Source of the DNA: Bifiguratus adelaidae
Taxonomy: Eukaryota > Mucoromycota > Endogonomycetes > Endogonales
DNA length: 56,561 nucleotides
NCBI GenBank assembly: GCA_002261195.1
Contig: MVBO01000012.1
Span: 183,719 to 240,279, forward strand
Reading direction: 5' to 3'
Of this stretch, positions 22,001 to 33,475 are shown in pieces; the first letter of the stretch is position 1, and every line of letters begins with the position of its first letter. A program made the position numbers and the translations under genes. A model generated the notes under the pieces. It was not told the origin of the DNA and made no database searches. It saw only the letters and a program-made list of their open reading frames with translations.

Positions 22001-23788
22001 ATGTATCAAGACACGCTGGAAGAAGAAGACATCGCCGCCGAGGTTGATATGGTCACCGATGTGGCTTATCAAGAGCATGGCATGGAAGATTTCGCAGACG
22101 ATGACTATGCGGCCCACACGCAACAACAGATTCCTAATGTAGTCAAGAACTTTATACTCTACTTTCATCGGCATGTCGTGGAGAACAATGTGCACGAGTT
22201 GCATGGCATCTACGAGAATGCCTTCAACAAGATTACGGAAAAGTACTTTAGCAAGGAAGCCTGGCCAGATGCCGAATCTATTTCGCACTTGGTTAATGAT
22301 GGTAGGTCTGATCAGGGTTGTGCGCGTTCGCCATGATCGACATTGACGCCTTGTCTAGATCAAGTCTTTTTGACCTTGTATCGAGAGCTGTACTATCGCC
22401 ATATATACTCGCGCTTGACACCGATCATTGAACACCGTTTCCACTCGTACGAAAACTACTGTGATTTGTTCAATTACATTCTGAGTGAGTAGACTCATGC
22501 TCGAGTGCGAACCTTGACTCACCTCTCCCATCGCACACAGATTCGGAGGGACCAGTCCATTTGGAATTACCCAATCAGTGGCTATGGGACATCATTGACG
22601 AATTCATTTACCAATTCCAATCGTTTTGCAATTATCGCAACCGCATCAAGAGCAAGAGCGAGGAGGAAATAAGATTGTTGCGCGAAAATCCACAGATTTG
22701 GAGCTGCTACTCGGTCCTCAATGTGCTCTACAGTTTGATTCAGAAGAGTCGCATCAAGGAACAGCTCTTGACTGCCAAGACAGGCGGTGACATGGCTGAA
22801 GTAGCCGGAGAGTATAACCGTCCGCTCTACAAGATGCTCGGCTACTTTTCCATTGTTGGTCTCTTGCGTGTCCACTGTCTCCTCGGTGACTTTACCCTCG
22901 CCCTCAAGATGATGGACAATATTGAACTAAACAAAAAGGCCCTTTTTGCACGCGTCACCGCGTGTCATGTCACCACATACTACTATGTTGGTTTTGCCTA
23001 CATGATGATGCGACGCTATGCGGATGCCATCAAGGCGTTCAGCCATATCCTGGTCTTTATTCAACGCACCAAGCAGTACCATACCCGCAGCTATCAATAC
23101 GATCAAATCGCCAAAAAGGCCGATCAAATGTACGCTCTCCTGGCCATCTGCATCGCCCTCTGCCCCACACGGCTCGATGAAAATATTCACACCTTGCTCC
23201 GAGAAAAATACGGTGAACAATTGGCACGCATACAAAAGGGGTAAGTGGCTGAGCCATTGAACCGATAATCTGGATTGAGTATAATGCTTATACCCTTATC
23301 ATGATATTTGTCTCACTTCCAGAACCCCCGAGTCTCACTCCACGTTTGAGGATCTGTTCTTGTACGCCTGTCCCAAATTCATTTCCGCCAATGGACCCAA
23401 TTATGACGACTCTGTCCAACCGATCGAACCTCAACATCACCACGCAACCATCTTTCTCAACGATGTCAAGCAAACCACTCACGTGCCCACTCTCCGATCC
23501 TTCCTCAAGCTCTACACCAGCATGGGCGTCGATAAGCTAGCCGCCTTTCTCGACATGCAACCCGAAGAACTGGCGTCCCAGCTCATCATCTTCAAACAAG
23601 CTTCCCGTCAGGAGCGATGGAGGGATGCCACTCTACTAGAGGGAGAGTACAGTCCTACCAGTGATTTAGATTTCTACCTCAAGCAAGACATGATCCATAT
23701 CGCTGAATCAAAGGTAGGCAGACGCTACGCAGATTGGTTCATGAGAAACGTGGTGAAATTCCAAGACCTCTGCGCCCATTTGGAATGA
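22001..23788 (+). CDS. EIF3L: Translation initiation factor eIF3 subunit l
   Basis: PCI-domain subunit of the large eIF3 complex, absent from budding yeast but common in other fungi and animals. It starts [20 protein letters not shown] at 22001. Conserved stretches follow in order: [131 protein letters not shown]; and [17 protein letters not shown]. The C-terminal part has [19 protein letters not shown] and [20 protein letters not shown], which belong to the PCI/winged-helix end. Four exons, about 540 residues. The stop is at 23786-23788, only 80 bases before the next start on the same strand. Confidence 0.93.
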
Positions 23789-23868
23789 ATTCGCGTCAGC
23801 CATAAATCTCCATTTTTGTCTCTCTCGTTATACACTATAGGGGCTGGTTGGAACACGTCCAGGCCGGT

Positions 23869-25414
23869 ATGTCCGACACACCTCCTTCTGCCCTCGAATA
23901 TACCCCTACGGTTGAAGACATCTTGGGTGATGGCATGCTTGAGCGGATCCACCGATGGATCAAGGATTACCTAGAGCGAGGTGTCACTGAGTGGGAGCTG
24001 GCGCGTTTGGCTTATACCCTCGATTATGCCACGATGGGATTCCTACGGCAGTTTCAACTAAACACGGCCAACGGCATGTATGTGGATCCTGCCGAGGGAT
24101 TGCATATGATGCCATTTTATGTGAGGCGGCATCGACGAACGGCGCAGTCGGTGCGGCCGCCTTCGCCTCCTTTTATTCCACCGAGAGAGGACGTGGTGAC
24201 ATTACCACCGCTCTCTAATGTACAGAATGGAACGCCACCGCCGGAGCCCTGGAAAGGGTCCCTGCCGAGGATGCCGGCTGTGCTGGCTTCCATGAGGCGT
24301 CCGCCGGAACAGCGCGGGCCGACCGTCAGGGAGACGACGGAGGTGCCCTATGCCTCGACCTGGGAATCGAAACGTCGGCGCTTGTCCGACCATCCCTCAT
24401 CCTACTCTTCCGCCTCGCCTGCGCCTTCAGAACGAGGCAAAGGCAAGTTACAGTTTGATGGCAACCGCAAGAAACAGCCGCATCGTCATGGCGACTTTGA
24501 GACGAGACGTAAGTTCAATGAATGCATGGATGTGCATGAATTCATGGTACCTAGGGGATGATATCTTGACGCGATTGCTTAATATATCCGATGCCGACCT
24601 CAAACTCAAGGCGCAGAAAATGGATCCCGACTTCAACATCACCATCACTCGACCCGACCCAAACCTCCCACCCAAAGAACGATTCGAACAAGCAAAGAAT
24701 CTCTTGGTGATGCTGGCTATGAAGAAGCCGCATCAAGGCAATGGCATGAATCAAAATGGCATCTATTACAATCACGAATACTATAGACTCTATCTCGCCT
24801 TTGAGCAATTTCAGATCGAATACAGCGAATACTTTTCAACGCAGCATGCCACCTCACCCGCGTCATTTACCCGATACAATTACAATCGGAATGCGGCAGG
24901 ACCCTCCAGCGAGCACCGACATAATTTCAATTTCATCAGCATGAATACCACGGCTACCGAGAAGGAAAAGGAGAAGAACCAGCTCATGAAGGCCTACCGG
25001 ACCTTGATTGAACCCGAGCTCGGTCCTGACAATCAATGGGCTGCCTTTCGTCGCAATGTGGTTGTGGGAGAGCGCATGCACCAAATGTGCAAGGTCCTGG
25101 GTATGGGCGTCCTGCTCCTGACGAAGGAACTATCGGGATCCAAGATGCACCTCACCTTTACCAACCAAGAGTGGGAAGTCTTTATCGAAGGACTCGAACG
25201 AGCTGCCTGGCGCACTCCGGCCTCCCATCCCTTTCCCATGTCGCCCACCGAGCTTCTCGCTTCACTCAAGAACAAATTTGCCTCTCCTCTCTGGTTCACT
25301 CCTCAAGGATTACCCTTGACCGAATCCTCCTCACCCACCTGTCATCCTCTTGATTACTCTCCGCCTTCCCCACCGTCCGTTAAATCGGAAGATGAGAAAA
25401 AATTAGACTACTAA
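23869..25414 (+). CDS. Unrecognised fungal protein with central disordered region
   Basis: Two exons: 23869-24508 and 24555-25414, joined through a GTAAGT donor and a CCTAG acceptor to give ETRRDDILTRLLNIS in frame. The start is the ATG of MSDTPPSALEYTPTVEDILG. Residues 20-85 look like a compact helical domain (MLERIHRWIKDYLERGVTEW). Residues 90-210 are Pro/Ser/Arg-rich with a basic KRRR. After the junction a second helical region (LKLKAQKMDPDFNITITRPD) is followed by a long helical C-terminal domain containing MHQMCKVLGMGVLLLTKELS and FTNQEWEVFIEGLERAAWRT. I do not recognise the family and assign no function. Coding is supported by the clean splice, sustained frame and residue composition. 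Confidence 0.75.
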
Positions 25415-25561
25415 TAAAGATATCATCTGGATGGGGTGTCATGGTGTCCTTTCCCTCTCTCTCCTCCTCTCTATGACTCTCATACACCATCATCCTCCTA
25501 TCCACGCTTCCCCCAAATTTCATTTGGCTCCAATTTTCAAGTGATCCCTTTCTCTCCTCCC

Positions 25562-28500
25562 ATGGCCGCCAAGGCCATTCAGTTGGCTCAAGACATTGAC
25601 ACTGCTCGATGTGCCGAGAACTGGACACTATTACCCGACTTGGCACGTCGGTACCGCAAACACAGCTCAGAAGGCATTCTACCTGCGATTGTTTTAGCCG
25701 AGGTAGAGTTGGAACAGTTGGTGTCGGCTTGGGTAAGGAAATGTGGGTGGACGCCGGCGGGGTATGATGAGGATGGCGTAGGCAGGATTAGTTTGTTTCC
25801 TCGGTTACCTTTGGAGCAGGTTCAAGGTGTTTTGAACAAGTTGGAGCATACGGTGGGGTTACGACAGCAATCGCAGGAATCCGAAATACAGCAACAGGCA
25901 AGTGAAGCGAAGGAGCGGCGCGGTTTAGGGTAGGGGGCGACCTATTGAGACGGTTTTGGTTTTAGTTTGGAAAGATGGTGCTTGGACGGGCCTACTATGA
26001 GGCAGGCAACTATAGCAAGACGCGCGAGGTGCTTTCACAAGTGAGCGTACCGACCGCGATGGCGAATAGCGGGTACGGTTTCGTGCTCGTTATTCAATCC
26101 AAGACGGTCAAGGGGATTGCGTTGCATCAAACAGGGCAAGCGGATGCGTGTGTGGAGGCATTGGAAGGTGTGCTGACCTTGGTGGGTCAACATCCGAACG
26201 AACGCAACGATCAGGTGCACAATTGGACAGAACAGGCCATGTATTATCTCGCCTTGCTCAAGGGCGACAAGCACTTTCGCAGCTACGTGAACGCTTCGTT
26301 ACAATGGCCTCCCTATTGGCGGGTTCATCGACGGGTCGTCGTGTTGCGGGCCTATGCGAAATGGGCGGCGCATGCGATGCGACATGGCGAGTACACGCCG
26401 CCCCCTAGTGTGTCCCAGGCGAATGGTAGTGGATCGGTGATTGTTACGCCCCAGGATGGAAATGTCGACGAAAAGTCCAACATGACCTACAAGATGCATG
26501 CTTTCCGGCTGGAGATGACGCAATTGTTTACCCTATATGAAGACAAGCTCTATGCCATTACGACCTTTCCCAAAGCCAGTGTACTCAACAGAAAGGTGCT
26601 AGAATTCACAGAGCAGCTCGTCGATATGTGGGGACTCATGGGAGGCGGTAACACCACGGAACTACGGGGATTGATTGATAACTTACATCGGGCAACGTCC
26701 AAGACATTCAACTCGCCGTCGATCATGCGACACATTGCCCTCTTGACCATGCAGTTGGGCGACTATGACGAGGCTGATAAGGCCATCAAGGCGTATATCA
26801 AAATGGTGGGAAGGGACGGTCAGGTCCGTGAACAAGCTCAGGCCAACATGGAAGCGCTAGCGACGATTCACGGCAAACATACACCAATTGTCTGGCTCAC
26901 AGATCCAAACGAGCAGGCTGCCGCGCCGGGTATGGTGCAGGAGGAGGATACGGCGACGTTGCTCGGCCTCCACAGCCAAGAAAATCAAGAGTTTGATCAA
27001 GATGGAAACATTGTGGAGGGTGAGACGCATGAAGAGGTGGAGAGTCATCGGAATCAGGTCGAGGTCTTTATCGAAGGCGCTCGACTGTTTGTCAAGCATT
27101 TGGAGGATGGTAAGCGCGGCACGGAGCTCGCTGAATTGGCCGCCCGAACATGGATGGAAAGTCCATTACGGAATACCCCAAAGGGTAAAAATGTGGAGGC
27201 GAGCATTCAACGTGTGTTGGGTGCTGCCTATTGTCTTTTGGCCAGTCAAAGTAAGTCCGATTTCATTTGGCGTCGTTTGCGCAGGCTCATCTCTGTTGTT
27301 TGCTGCCCTAAAAAGCTCATGACAAGGATATTCGACCCAAATACTATGAACGCGCACTCTCTTCACTCAACCGCTCCATTGACCTCAACCCCACGTGGGA
27401 AGGCTACTATCAGCTTGCGTTACAGCACGCCGAAATGCGCGATATCAACTCGGCTGTACAAGCCATTACCCGATCTCTGCAGATCAATCCTTCGCATCTA
27501 CCTTCATGGCATCTCTTGACCCTCTTGTTTTCCTGTCCTGTTCAAAACAACATCCGACAAGCCCTCACTACCTGTGAAATTGCTCTCAAGCAGTGTGATT
27601 GGGAGGGTGTTCTGCTTGACAATGGTCAAGTCGACCCACAGTTTGTTGTGGAGGGTACACAGGAAGAGGGCGAACAATACTTGTCCCTTTACATGACCCG
27701 GTCGGCCCTGTTGGCCCTGTCGAAAGGCACGGAAGCCAGTCTATCCACCCATGAATCCCTATTCAGTCTCTATGCCAAGATGTTTGGCAGCGAAAACACC
27801 TCGGGTGCCAATTCGGTCTATAACGACGTACAGACACATTCCAACGAAGAGGTGAATGTGGGTGGAAGTCACGGCTCGATTGCCGCTCTACGCAATCGCA
27901 ATCGGAGCGGATCCAGTTTGTTGGCGGATGGAGGCAGTGTGCGAAGTGCCGATGCCGCTTTGGGCGAAACACATCATCGGCTCGGGTTAAAGGAACGGTT
28001 GCAACGGCGCAAGACGCTCAAAAAGGTGCGCAAGACGTCTATTGGAGGCTACTCTCTTCAGTCGTTGCAGCAGAGTCAAAGTTTGAGCGGAACGTTGGTG
28101 GGTGGATCGACAGGTAACCTGGCGGGTAAGTAGCCATGTTTGGCTCATTTTAGAACACGAAGGCTGACCTGCTGTAATAGATGGCTCCGTGTCGCGTGGT
28201 CTTCATACCGCCTACGCTTCATCCACCTCCTCTTTTACCGATGCTCAACATGGTCCTGGATTGACCATGCTTGGATCACAAAAAACCATCTTTCATCCCA
28301 CCTCCATCCCAGCTACTCCCTCCACCCGCCAACGCTTGCGTCGTGAACGGTCACTCGACATCTTGTCCTCCCTCTGGCTTGCAAGCGCCGCTGCCTTCAG
28401 CTCGCTACACCGACTGGATGAAGCCAGAAAGGCGATCGAAGAGGCCGAGCAGACGACAGGGTTGGATCCCGATTTGTGGGTACAACTCGGCAATCTCTTG

Positions 28501-28864
28501 GTGGAAGAGGACAACCGCGACGAAGCCATTGTTGCCTTCCACAAGGCCCTGGCACTGGATACTTACCACGTACCCGCTCGCTTGCAATTGGCGCTTCTCT
28601 ACATGCACAATAACGAGACAGAAATAGCTCAAGGGTTATTGGAGGACATCACAAGAGGCAATGGCTGGGATAACGCCGAAGCATGGTAAGTGTGGACCGT
28701 TGCCATCCAGACGCCGATACCCACATTGCATCAGGTATCATTTAGGAAGCATTTACAAGGATGCGCATCGTGTAGAGCGAGCTAAAGAATGCCTATGGTA
28801 TGCATTGGATTTAGAAGGGACTATGCCGATACGTTCGTTTGGCATTCTTCCACGTTGCGTGTAA
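25562..28864 (+). CDS. YPP1: YPP1/TTC7-family TPR scaffold of the plasma-membrane PI4-kinase complex
   Basis: TTC7/Ypp1 bridges EFR3 and PI4K type III alpha (Stt4) at the plasma membrane. Five exons: 25562-25897, 25966-27250, 27317 to about 28130, about 28181-28686, and about 28745-28864. The start is MAAKAIQLAQDIDTARCAEN. TPR-like helix pairs run through the protein: VLGRAYYEAGNYSKTREVLS; ALLTMQLGDYDEADKAIKAY; YYERALSSLNRSIDLNPTWE; SAVQAITRSLQINPSHLPSW; and near the C-terminus ARLQLALLYMHNNETEIAQG. The last exon gives AKECLWYALDLEGTMPIRSF, matching the family C-terminal end. A Ser/Arg/Leu-rich linker of about 120 residues (27780-28130) interrupts the TPRs. The first intron uses a GC donor (25898-25965). 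Length is about 1000 residues. Confidence 0.85.
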
Positions 28865-28914
28865 TTCCTTCCTATCCCTATTGCCATTTATTCGTATATA
28901 CCTACGAAGTGTTG

Positions 28915-29373
28915 TTATCTAAATGTCATCTCATCCGTCTGCGCCCAGGCCTTACCGCGATAGTCTTGTTTGCCTAAGGGCAGATCCATCACGTGGTACG
29001 AATTTTTCGGTTGCCAAATGTGTGTGCTCATGCTCGAGTTGGGTAGAGGGCGTTTGCAGTTCCAGAGTTGTTCACGCATGTAGACTTGTTCTGAACTGGT
29101 CGATAGGGTCCGAAACACGCATCTTTTGGCTCGTGATGTTGGCGTGTAACAAGATTTAAGAGGACAAGGTGTAGGCTACCCCGAGCGTCCGCCAGGAGAG
29201 CACCCAAACGTCGATGAGGACACTCTGGACGACTTTTCTGCAGCTGAAGAGGTTTCTCCTCCATTTGTACATGAGGATGACGATCGAGCACGAGAAGAGT
29301 ACAGGGACGGGTGAAGGAGCAATCGAGATGTAGGATGCATACCGAAGCTTAACCGAAGCGCCATTGTTTCCAT
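28915..29373 (-). CDS. Possible small mitochondrial protein (two exons)
   Basis: The minus strand starts METMALRLSFGMHPTSRLLL at 29373, followed by an Arg/Ser-rich stretch resembling a mitochondrial presequence. An intron from about 29174 to 29123 (GTAGCC donor, CAAAAG acceptor) would join to CVFRTLSTSSEQVYMREQLW, followed by NCKRPLPNSSMSTHIWQPKN and SYHVMDLPLGKQDYRGKAWA, and end in TDEMTFR and a stop. The C-terminal part has the feel of a conserved small respiratory-chain or assembly protein, but I cannot name it. It is convergent with YPP1 (about 50 bases between stops) and divergent from the capping-enzyme gene. Exon structure is tentative. Confidence 0.45.
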
Positions 29374-29780
29374 TTTCAGTGGATTACCAAAAGCGGAGAC
29401 AGAAAGTAAGAGGCTCACGTGTCATTCATCACCATTGTCTCTGCATGAGATGATATGACAACACTATGAGCTCCCATACATCCCTGTTTCGCTGCTGCCA
29501 GCTCAGAATCTGGCAACCATCATTGGACCTATTCAGACAGGACTTGGAATTCTATATCCAACAGGATATCTTTTATGTTCACCGGCAACAGCGGCATAGC
29601 CCGGCAGGACATCTCTTGGCTAAAGCACGCAATCTATGACCAGAATACTGCATATTAGGTGCAAGAGCATGGCAAATGGTGAGCCACATCCCGAATTGAG
29701 CATCTAATCCCAAGCCGCGTAGTCCATGGGCCTTGTCTGCCCTACCATCCTAAAAGAGTAATCTTTTCTACCGTGGAGTC

Positions 29781-32008
29781 ATGTCGCTCAACCATGCGCC
29801 AGGCAGCGTCTCTGATCTGCCTCATCCACCTCATCAGCATGATATAATACAAGAGACTGCGAAACGAGTAGACCCAGAGTACGAACAAGTCTTGCGAACA
29901 CGAGTCAGAGAGTTGATGGGACATGACGGGTAAGCGATGGAAAGCCTCTTGGCATGTGACTCACTCGCGTTTAGCTTTCCTGGATCGCAGCCGGTCTTGT
30001 TTGAACGGCGGCACTTGACGTCGCTTGCGGAAGAAGACTACTTTTTGTTTGAGCGGAGTGGCGAACGCTATCTTTTGTTTGCAGTGCATTCGCCTAAAGG
30101 CCCGGCAACCTTTCTGGCAAGTGTTTTTGGCAACGTGTAGGCGGTACGGTTTGAGGTATTGACAATGGACATGTGTAGGTGGATACGAAAAACGAGTACT
30201 GGTATGTCCCGCATCTCGTTTTTCCGTTACCCAATCGCGAAAAGTATCACCATGAGACGTTGATGGATGGTGAATTGGTCATGGATTTAGAGGGTGGAGA
30301 GGTGAGTGCAAGGATTGTAGGGCAAACAGGTGACTCAATGCTCCATGTAGAGCAAGTATCGGTACCTTGTTTCGGACTTGATGGTGATTAACGGGATCGT
30401 GGTGACGAAGCGCAGCTTCAGTACACGGCTAGGGGTGAGTCAATTGATTACGTTTGTGGTCTGGTCTTATTATAGATTAGGTGGTGCAACAAGACGTTGC
30501 TCATCCGTATCATGCATGGCTTCGCAAAGCGGACAAGAGTAAGATGCCACCATTCAGGTTAGTGGCAAAGGCAGTCATTTTTCGGATGTTGACATGCGGT
30601 ACAGCGTGGAGCTACAAAAGGTGGAGCGATCGTATGCATTTCGAAAAGTACTTTTGGAAGATATTCCCAAGCTTAATCATGACAATGACGGTGTCATCTT
30701 TACGCCAGTCAGACTTCCTTATAGGCCCGGAATGTGTTCAAAAATGTAAGACTACTCGCTTTGCTCGTCAATTCGATCCGCCATTACTCATGACGCGTAG
30801 ATACCATTGGAAGTCGGTCAATGCACATGTGGCCAAGTTTCGTATATCAGTGACATGGAGCAAGGAACGAAAACCGACCTACAGAATCCGGACCACGAGC
30901 AATACAAGCAAGTACTTTGATCACTTGCAGCTTGATTCTGAACTGGCGGCAGAGTATGTGCGGCACGCCTCATGAAGTTTGCATTCTCAATGCGTATCTT
31001 TGCAGGTGGAAAGTATCATCACCCGATGGACGTGTGGGTGAGTTTCGCTACGATCCTGATCTGGATGTAGCCATCATTGAGGAAGGCTACGCTCCCATCC
31101 ATCGAAAAGGAGGCTGGAAGTTTGTTCGATTCTGCAGCGACAAGGAAAAGGCCATTGACGAGCAAGGCATCAAGTACATTATGCATGCCATTGAAAACGC
31201 AGTTCCAGCATCAGAGATGTTTGACATGATGGATAATCTTCGTACCGCTTGGAAGGCGCGAGAGAAAGCAATGACCAATGGCCATGCCGCGCGGACATCG
31301 TCTGTCACTGAAGGCATCGTTCCAAAGATCACAACGACGTTCTCTGAACCTTCCAGGCCGGATTTGCCCACACCAGCCTTGGCTGACCCCGCCCTCCTCA
31401 CTCCCATCACGCCCCCTATATCATCCACTAATTCCGCCAAACTCCTACCATCGCATGCAGAATATACACCCGATTACTTTAACCACCAAACTAATCATTA
31501 TTCGCAAGATCAAAAGCCCGCACGTCGAAGCTCGCAGGAAAGACCGCAATTGCAGGAATTGAAGGCACCAGCGCAACAGCAGGAAGTGGATGCACAAGCG
31601 ACAGATTCAGGGATAACCCAAGAAACGGCGTCCATGCAAGAGAAGACGATGGACAAGACGCCTTCGGAGCCGCTCCACCATACGCCTCCCCCGCCTGAAC
31701 CCTCTCAGCGCCGTCGTCTGTCTACCTCCCCCGCTCTACAAGCACCTTCTCTTAGCTTTAAGCAATTGGCATTCGGAGGACTACCGCCCTCGGCAACGCC
31801 AAAACGTCGAAAAAGCTCTGTCGATCTGGACCACGATGATCGATACAAGAAGCCGCGCAAAAAGAGTCGCTCACCCCACCAACAGGACTCCTGGACACGT
31901 CCCTCTCCTGTGCCTCGTCACACTCCCTCCCCTTCGCCCACCTCGACCTCTCCCATACCACGAGACCGGCCAAGGAACAAGGCCGCGCTCGATTTCATTC
32001 TCAATTAA
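29781..32008 (+). CDS. CEG1: mRNA capping guanylyltransferase (Ceg1-type) homologue with altered active-site motifs
   Basis: Family enzymes transfer GMP to 5'-diphosphate RNA through a lysine adduct at motif KxDG. About eight exons join cleanly: MSLNHAPGSVSDLP; FPGSQPVLFERRHLTSL; EEDYFLFERSGERYLLF; DTKNEYWYVPHLVFPL; HHETLMDGELVMDLE; YRYLVSDLMVINGIVVTKRS; VLLEDIPKLNHDNDGVIFTP; VRLPYRPGMC; and SVTWSKERKPTYRI. The C-terminal OB-fold part has PDGRVGEFRYDPDLDVAIIE and GYAPIHRKGGWKFVRF. Motif III (DGELV) and motif IV (DGVIFTP) are intact. At motif I the expected EKxDGxR reads ERSGER, so the lysine is Arg and the Asp is absent. At motif V the expected LKWKP reads YHWKS. A Pro/Ser-rich, probably disordered tail of about 200 residues ends the protein. 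All splice sites and frames are intact, which argues for a maintained pseudoenzyme over a dead gene. The symbol marks the family, not proven activity. Confidence 0.85.
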
Positions 32009-32164
32009 CCATGTAACTTTTTGCACCAATGACTGACGTCAGTTGCACGTGACTTTTGGAACTCACCCCCATCTTTGCCATCATGTGGCCTTCCTGTTCC
32101 CGGCGAGATAGGCCATCGACTGCTCTTTCTTGTATTTATTGGGCCTTGGGCGTTCTTGTCGCTG

Positions 32165-33475
32165 ATGCCTGTCGTGACAGCGGCACTGGACACGGGCATC
32201 CACCCTTTTGGAGGAAAGCAACCGCAGCATCCACCGCTGGAATACACTGAAAAGCCTCACTATTCCCACGCGGGTCACCCGTTTGGTGTGGCCTTTCCTT
32301 CAGATGCGTCTTCTGTAACCGCCAGCGATAGTGAAGCATCTGTCGACCATATTGACAACTCTCGAGACTCTCACTTTGCTTCACTCAAAGAGTTTGGCCA
32401 TCGCGTAAGGCGGTCATTTAGCGGTGGCCGCGACCTGATGCCTGCACAAGACAAACCTCCGTCAGACTCTAGTGCTCACGTGTCCTTTGCGCCTCCACCG
32501 GCCATACCCTCCAGTACTGGGCAAACTTCTCGTTCCAACCCGCCATCGTTACCTACGACCGAAACATCAGAGCCACCCCAGCCTCATCCGTCTCACGACG
32601 ACCATGTTTCGCTGGCGACATCGCAACCTACACGGCCCAATCATCCATCTCGTTTTGTGGTTGAGGATCATGCCAATGCCCATGCACATGCTGACGAGAA
32701 GGAACCTTCCACGTCGACCACCGGTGCGGAGGAACGCTCGCCTGTACCCTCGCGGTCGTATCTTCATCCTCGACCCCCTACACCACCTCCATCCTTGGCA
32801 ACACCACAAGAAAAGTGCCTCATCAAGGGCAGGTTTAGCGTGACGGAAAGCGTGCCGGGTGGTTCTGGCCTAGGTATTGGACGATTGGGTACACCGGCTG
32901 ACAGCATATCAAAAGCGCCGACCGAAGCGACCGATCACTCCGAAACACGATCCACGTCGCCTCATCCAACCTTTGAGCACCATCATAAACCTTCACGATT
33001 CTTTGTCGAAAAGGATGGCGCCGGCAATATTCCACCGAATCCCGAGCATTCGGCCGTTATGCTCAAGTCCATGGTGAATGGTATCGTCGATGAGAGTCAT
33101 TGCGAGGGACTGCCCGGGCAATTAGGTGTAGAGTGTCGTCGGCGAGGTCGTTTTGAAGTCTTTGGCGAACAAGGCAAGCACTGGGACGTTTCTCCTACCG
33201 CGTCTCCTCGATCCCACATGGAACCCATGGAGGTGCCCCATAAGCCCGAGATTGACGTGATGCCTCAACTGGAGCTCCTATACCATCAAACGATGCAACA
33301 ACGACAATTGTTGGAAGAGTTGATGGGTCGACATGAACCTCGCAAGGTGGATGTGATGTCGAGCATGAACTTGTTGCGTACGCAGACCATGTTGGCGCTC
33401 AAGGAGAATGAGGCCTTACGAAGAGAGAATATTGCGTTGAGAAGAGAGTTGGAGGCATTGCGAAGAGAGGAGTAG
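32165..33475 (+). CDS. Disordered protein with four RFxV motifs and C-terminal coiled coil
   Basis: About 437 residues from the ATG at 32165 (MPVVTAALDTGIHPFGGK). An ATG at 32082 lies in another frame, and the in-frame extension begins only at TTG, so the N-terminus is uncertain. Most of the protein is Ser/Pro/His-rich and likely unstructured. Four separate RFxV tetrapeptides occur: RFVV (32651-32662), RFSV (32831-32842), RFFV (32996-33007) and RFEV (33149-33160), each within a similar [SG]RFxV context. The C-terminus is a coiled coil rich in Leu, Arg and Glu, ending ENEALRRENIALRRELEALR. No catalytic domain is present. RFxV is the docking motif for the C-terminal domain of OSR1/SPAK kinases in animals. 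Whether that applies here is inference. Confidence 0.7.
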   Translation: MPVVTAALDTGIHPFGGKQPQHPPLEYTEKPHYSHAGHPFGVAFPSDASSVTASDSEASVDHIDNSRDSHFASLKEFGHRVRRSFSGGRDLMPAQDKPPSDSSAHVSFAPPPAIPSSTGQTSRSNPPSLPTTETSEPPQPHPSHDDHVSLATSQPTRPNHPSRFVVEDHANAHAHADEKEPSTSTTGAEERSPVPSRSYLHPRPPTPPPSLATPQEKCLIKGRFSVTESVPGGSGLGIGRLGTPADSISKAPTEATDHSETRSTSPHPTFEHHHKPSRFFVEKDGAGNIPPNPEHSAVMLKSMVNGIVDESHCEGLPGQLGVECRRRGRFEVFGEQGKHWDVSPTASPRSHMEPMEVPHKPEIDVMPQLELLYHQTMQQRQLLEELMGRHEPRKVDVMSSMNLLRTQTMLALKENEALRRENIALRRELEALRREE

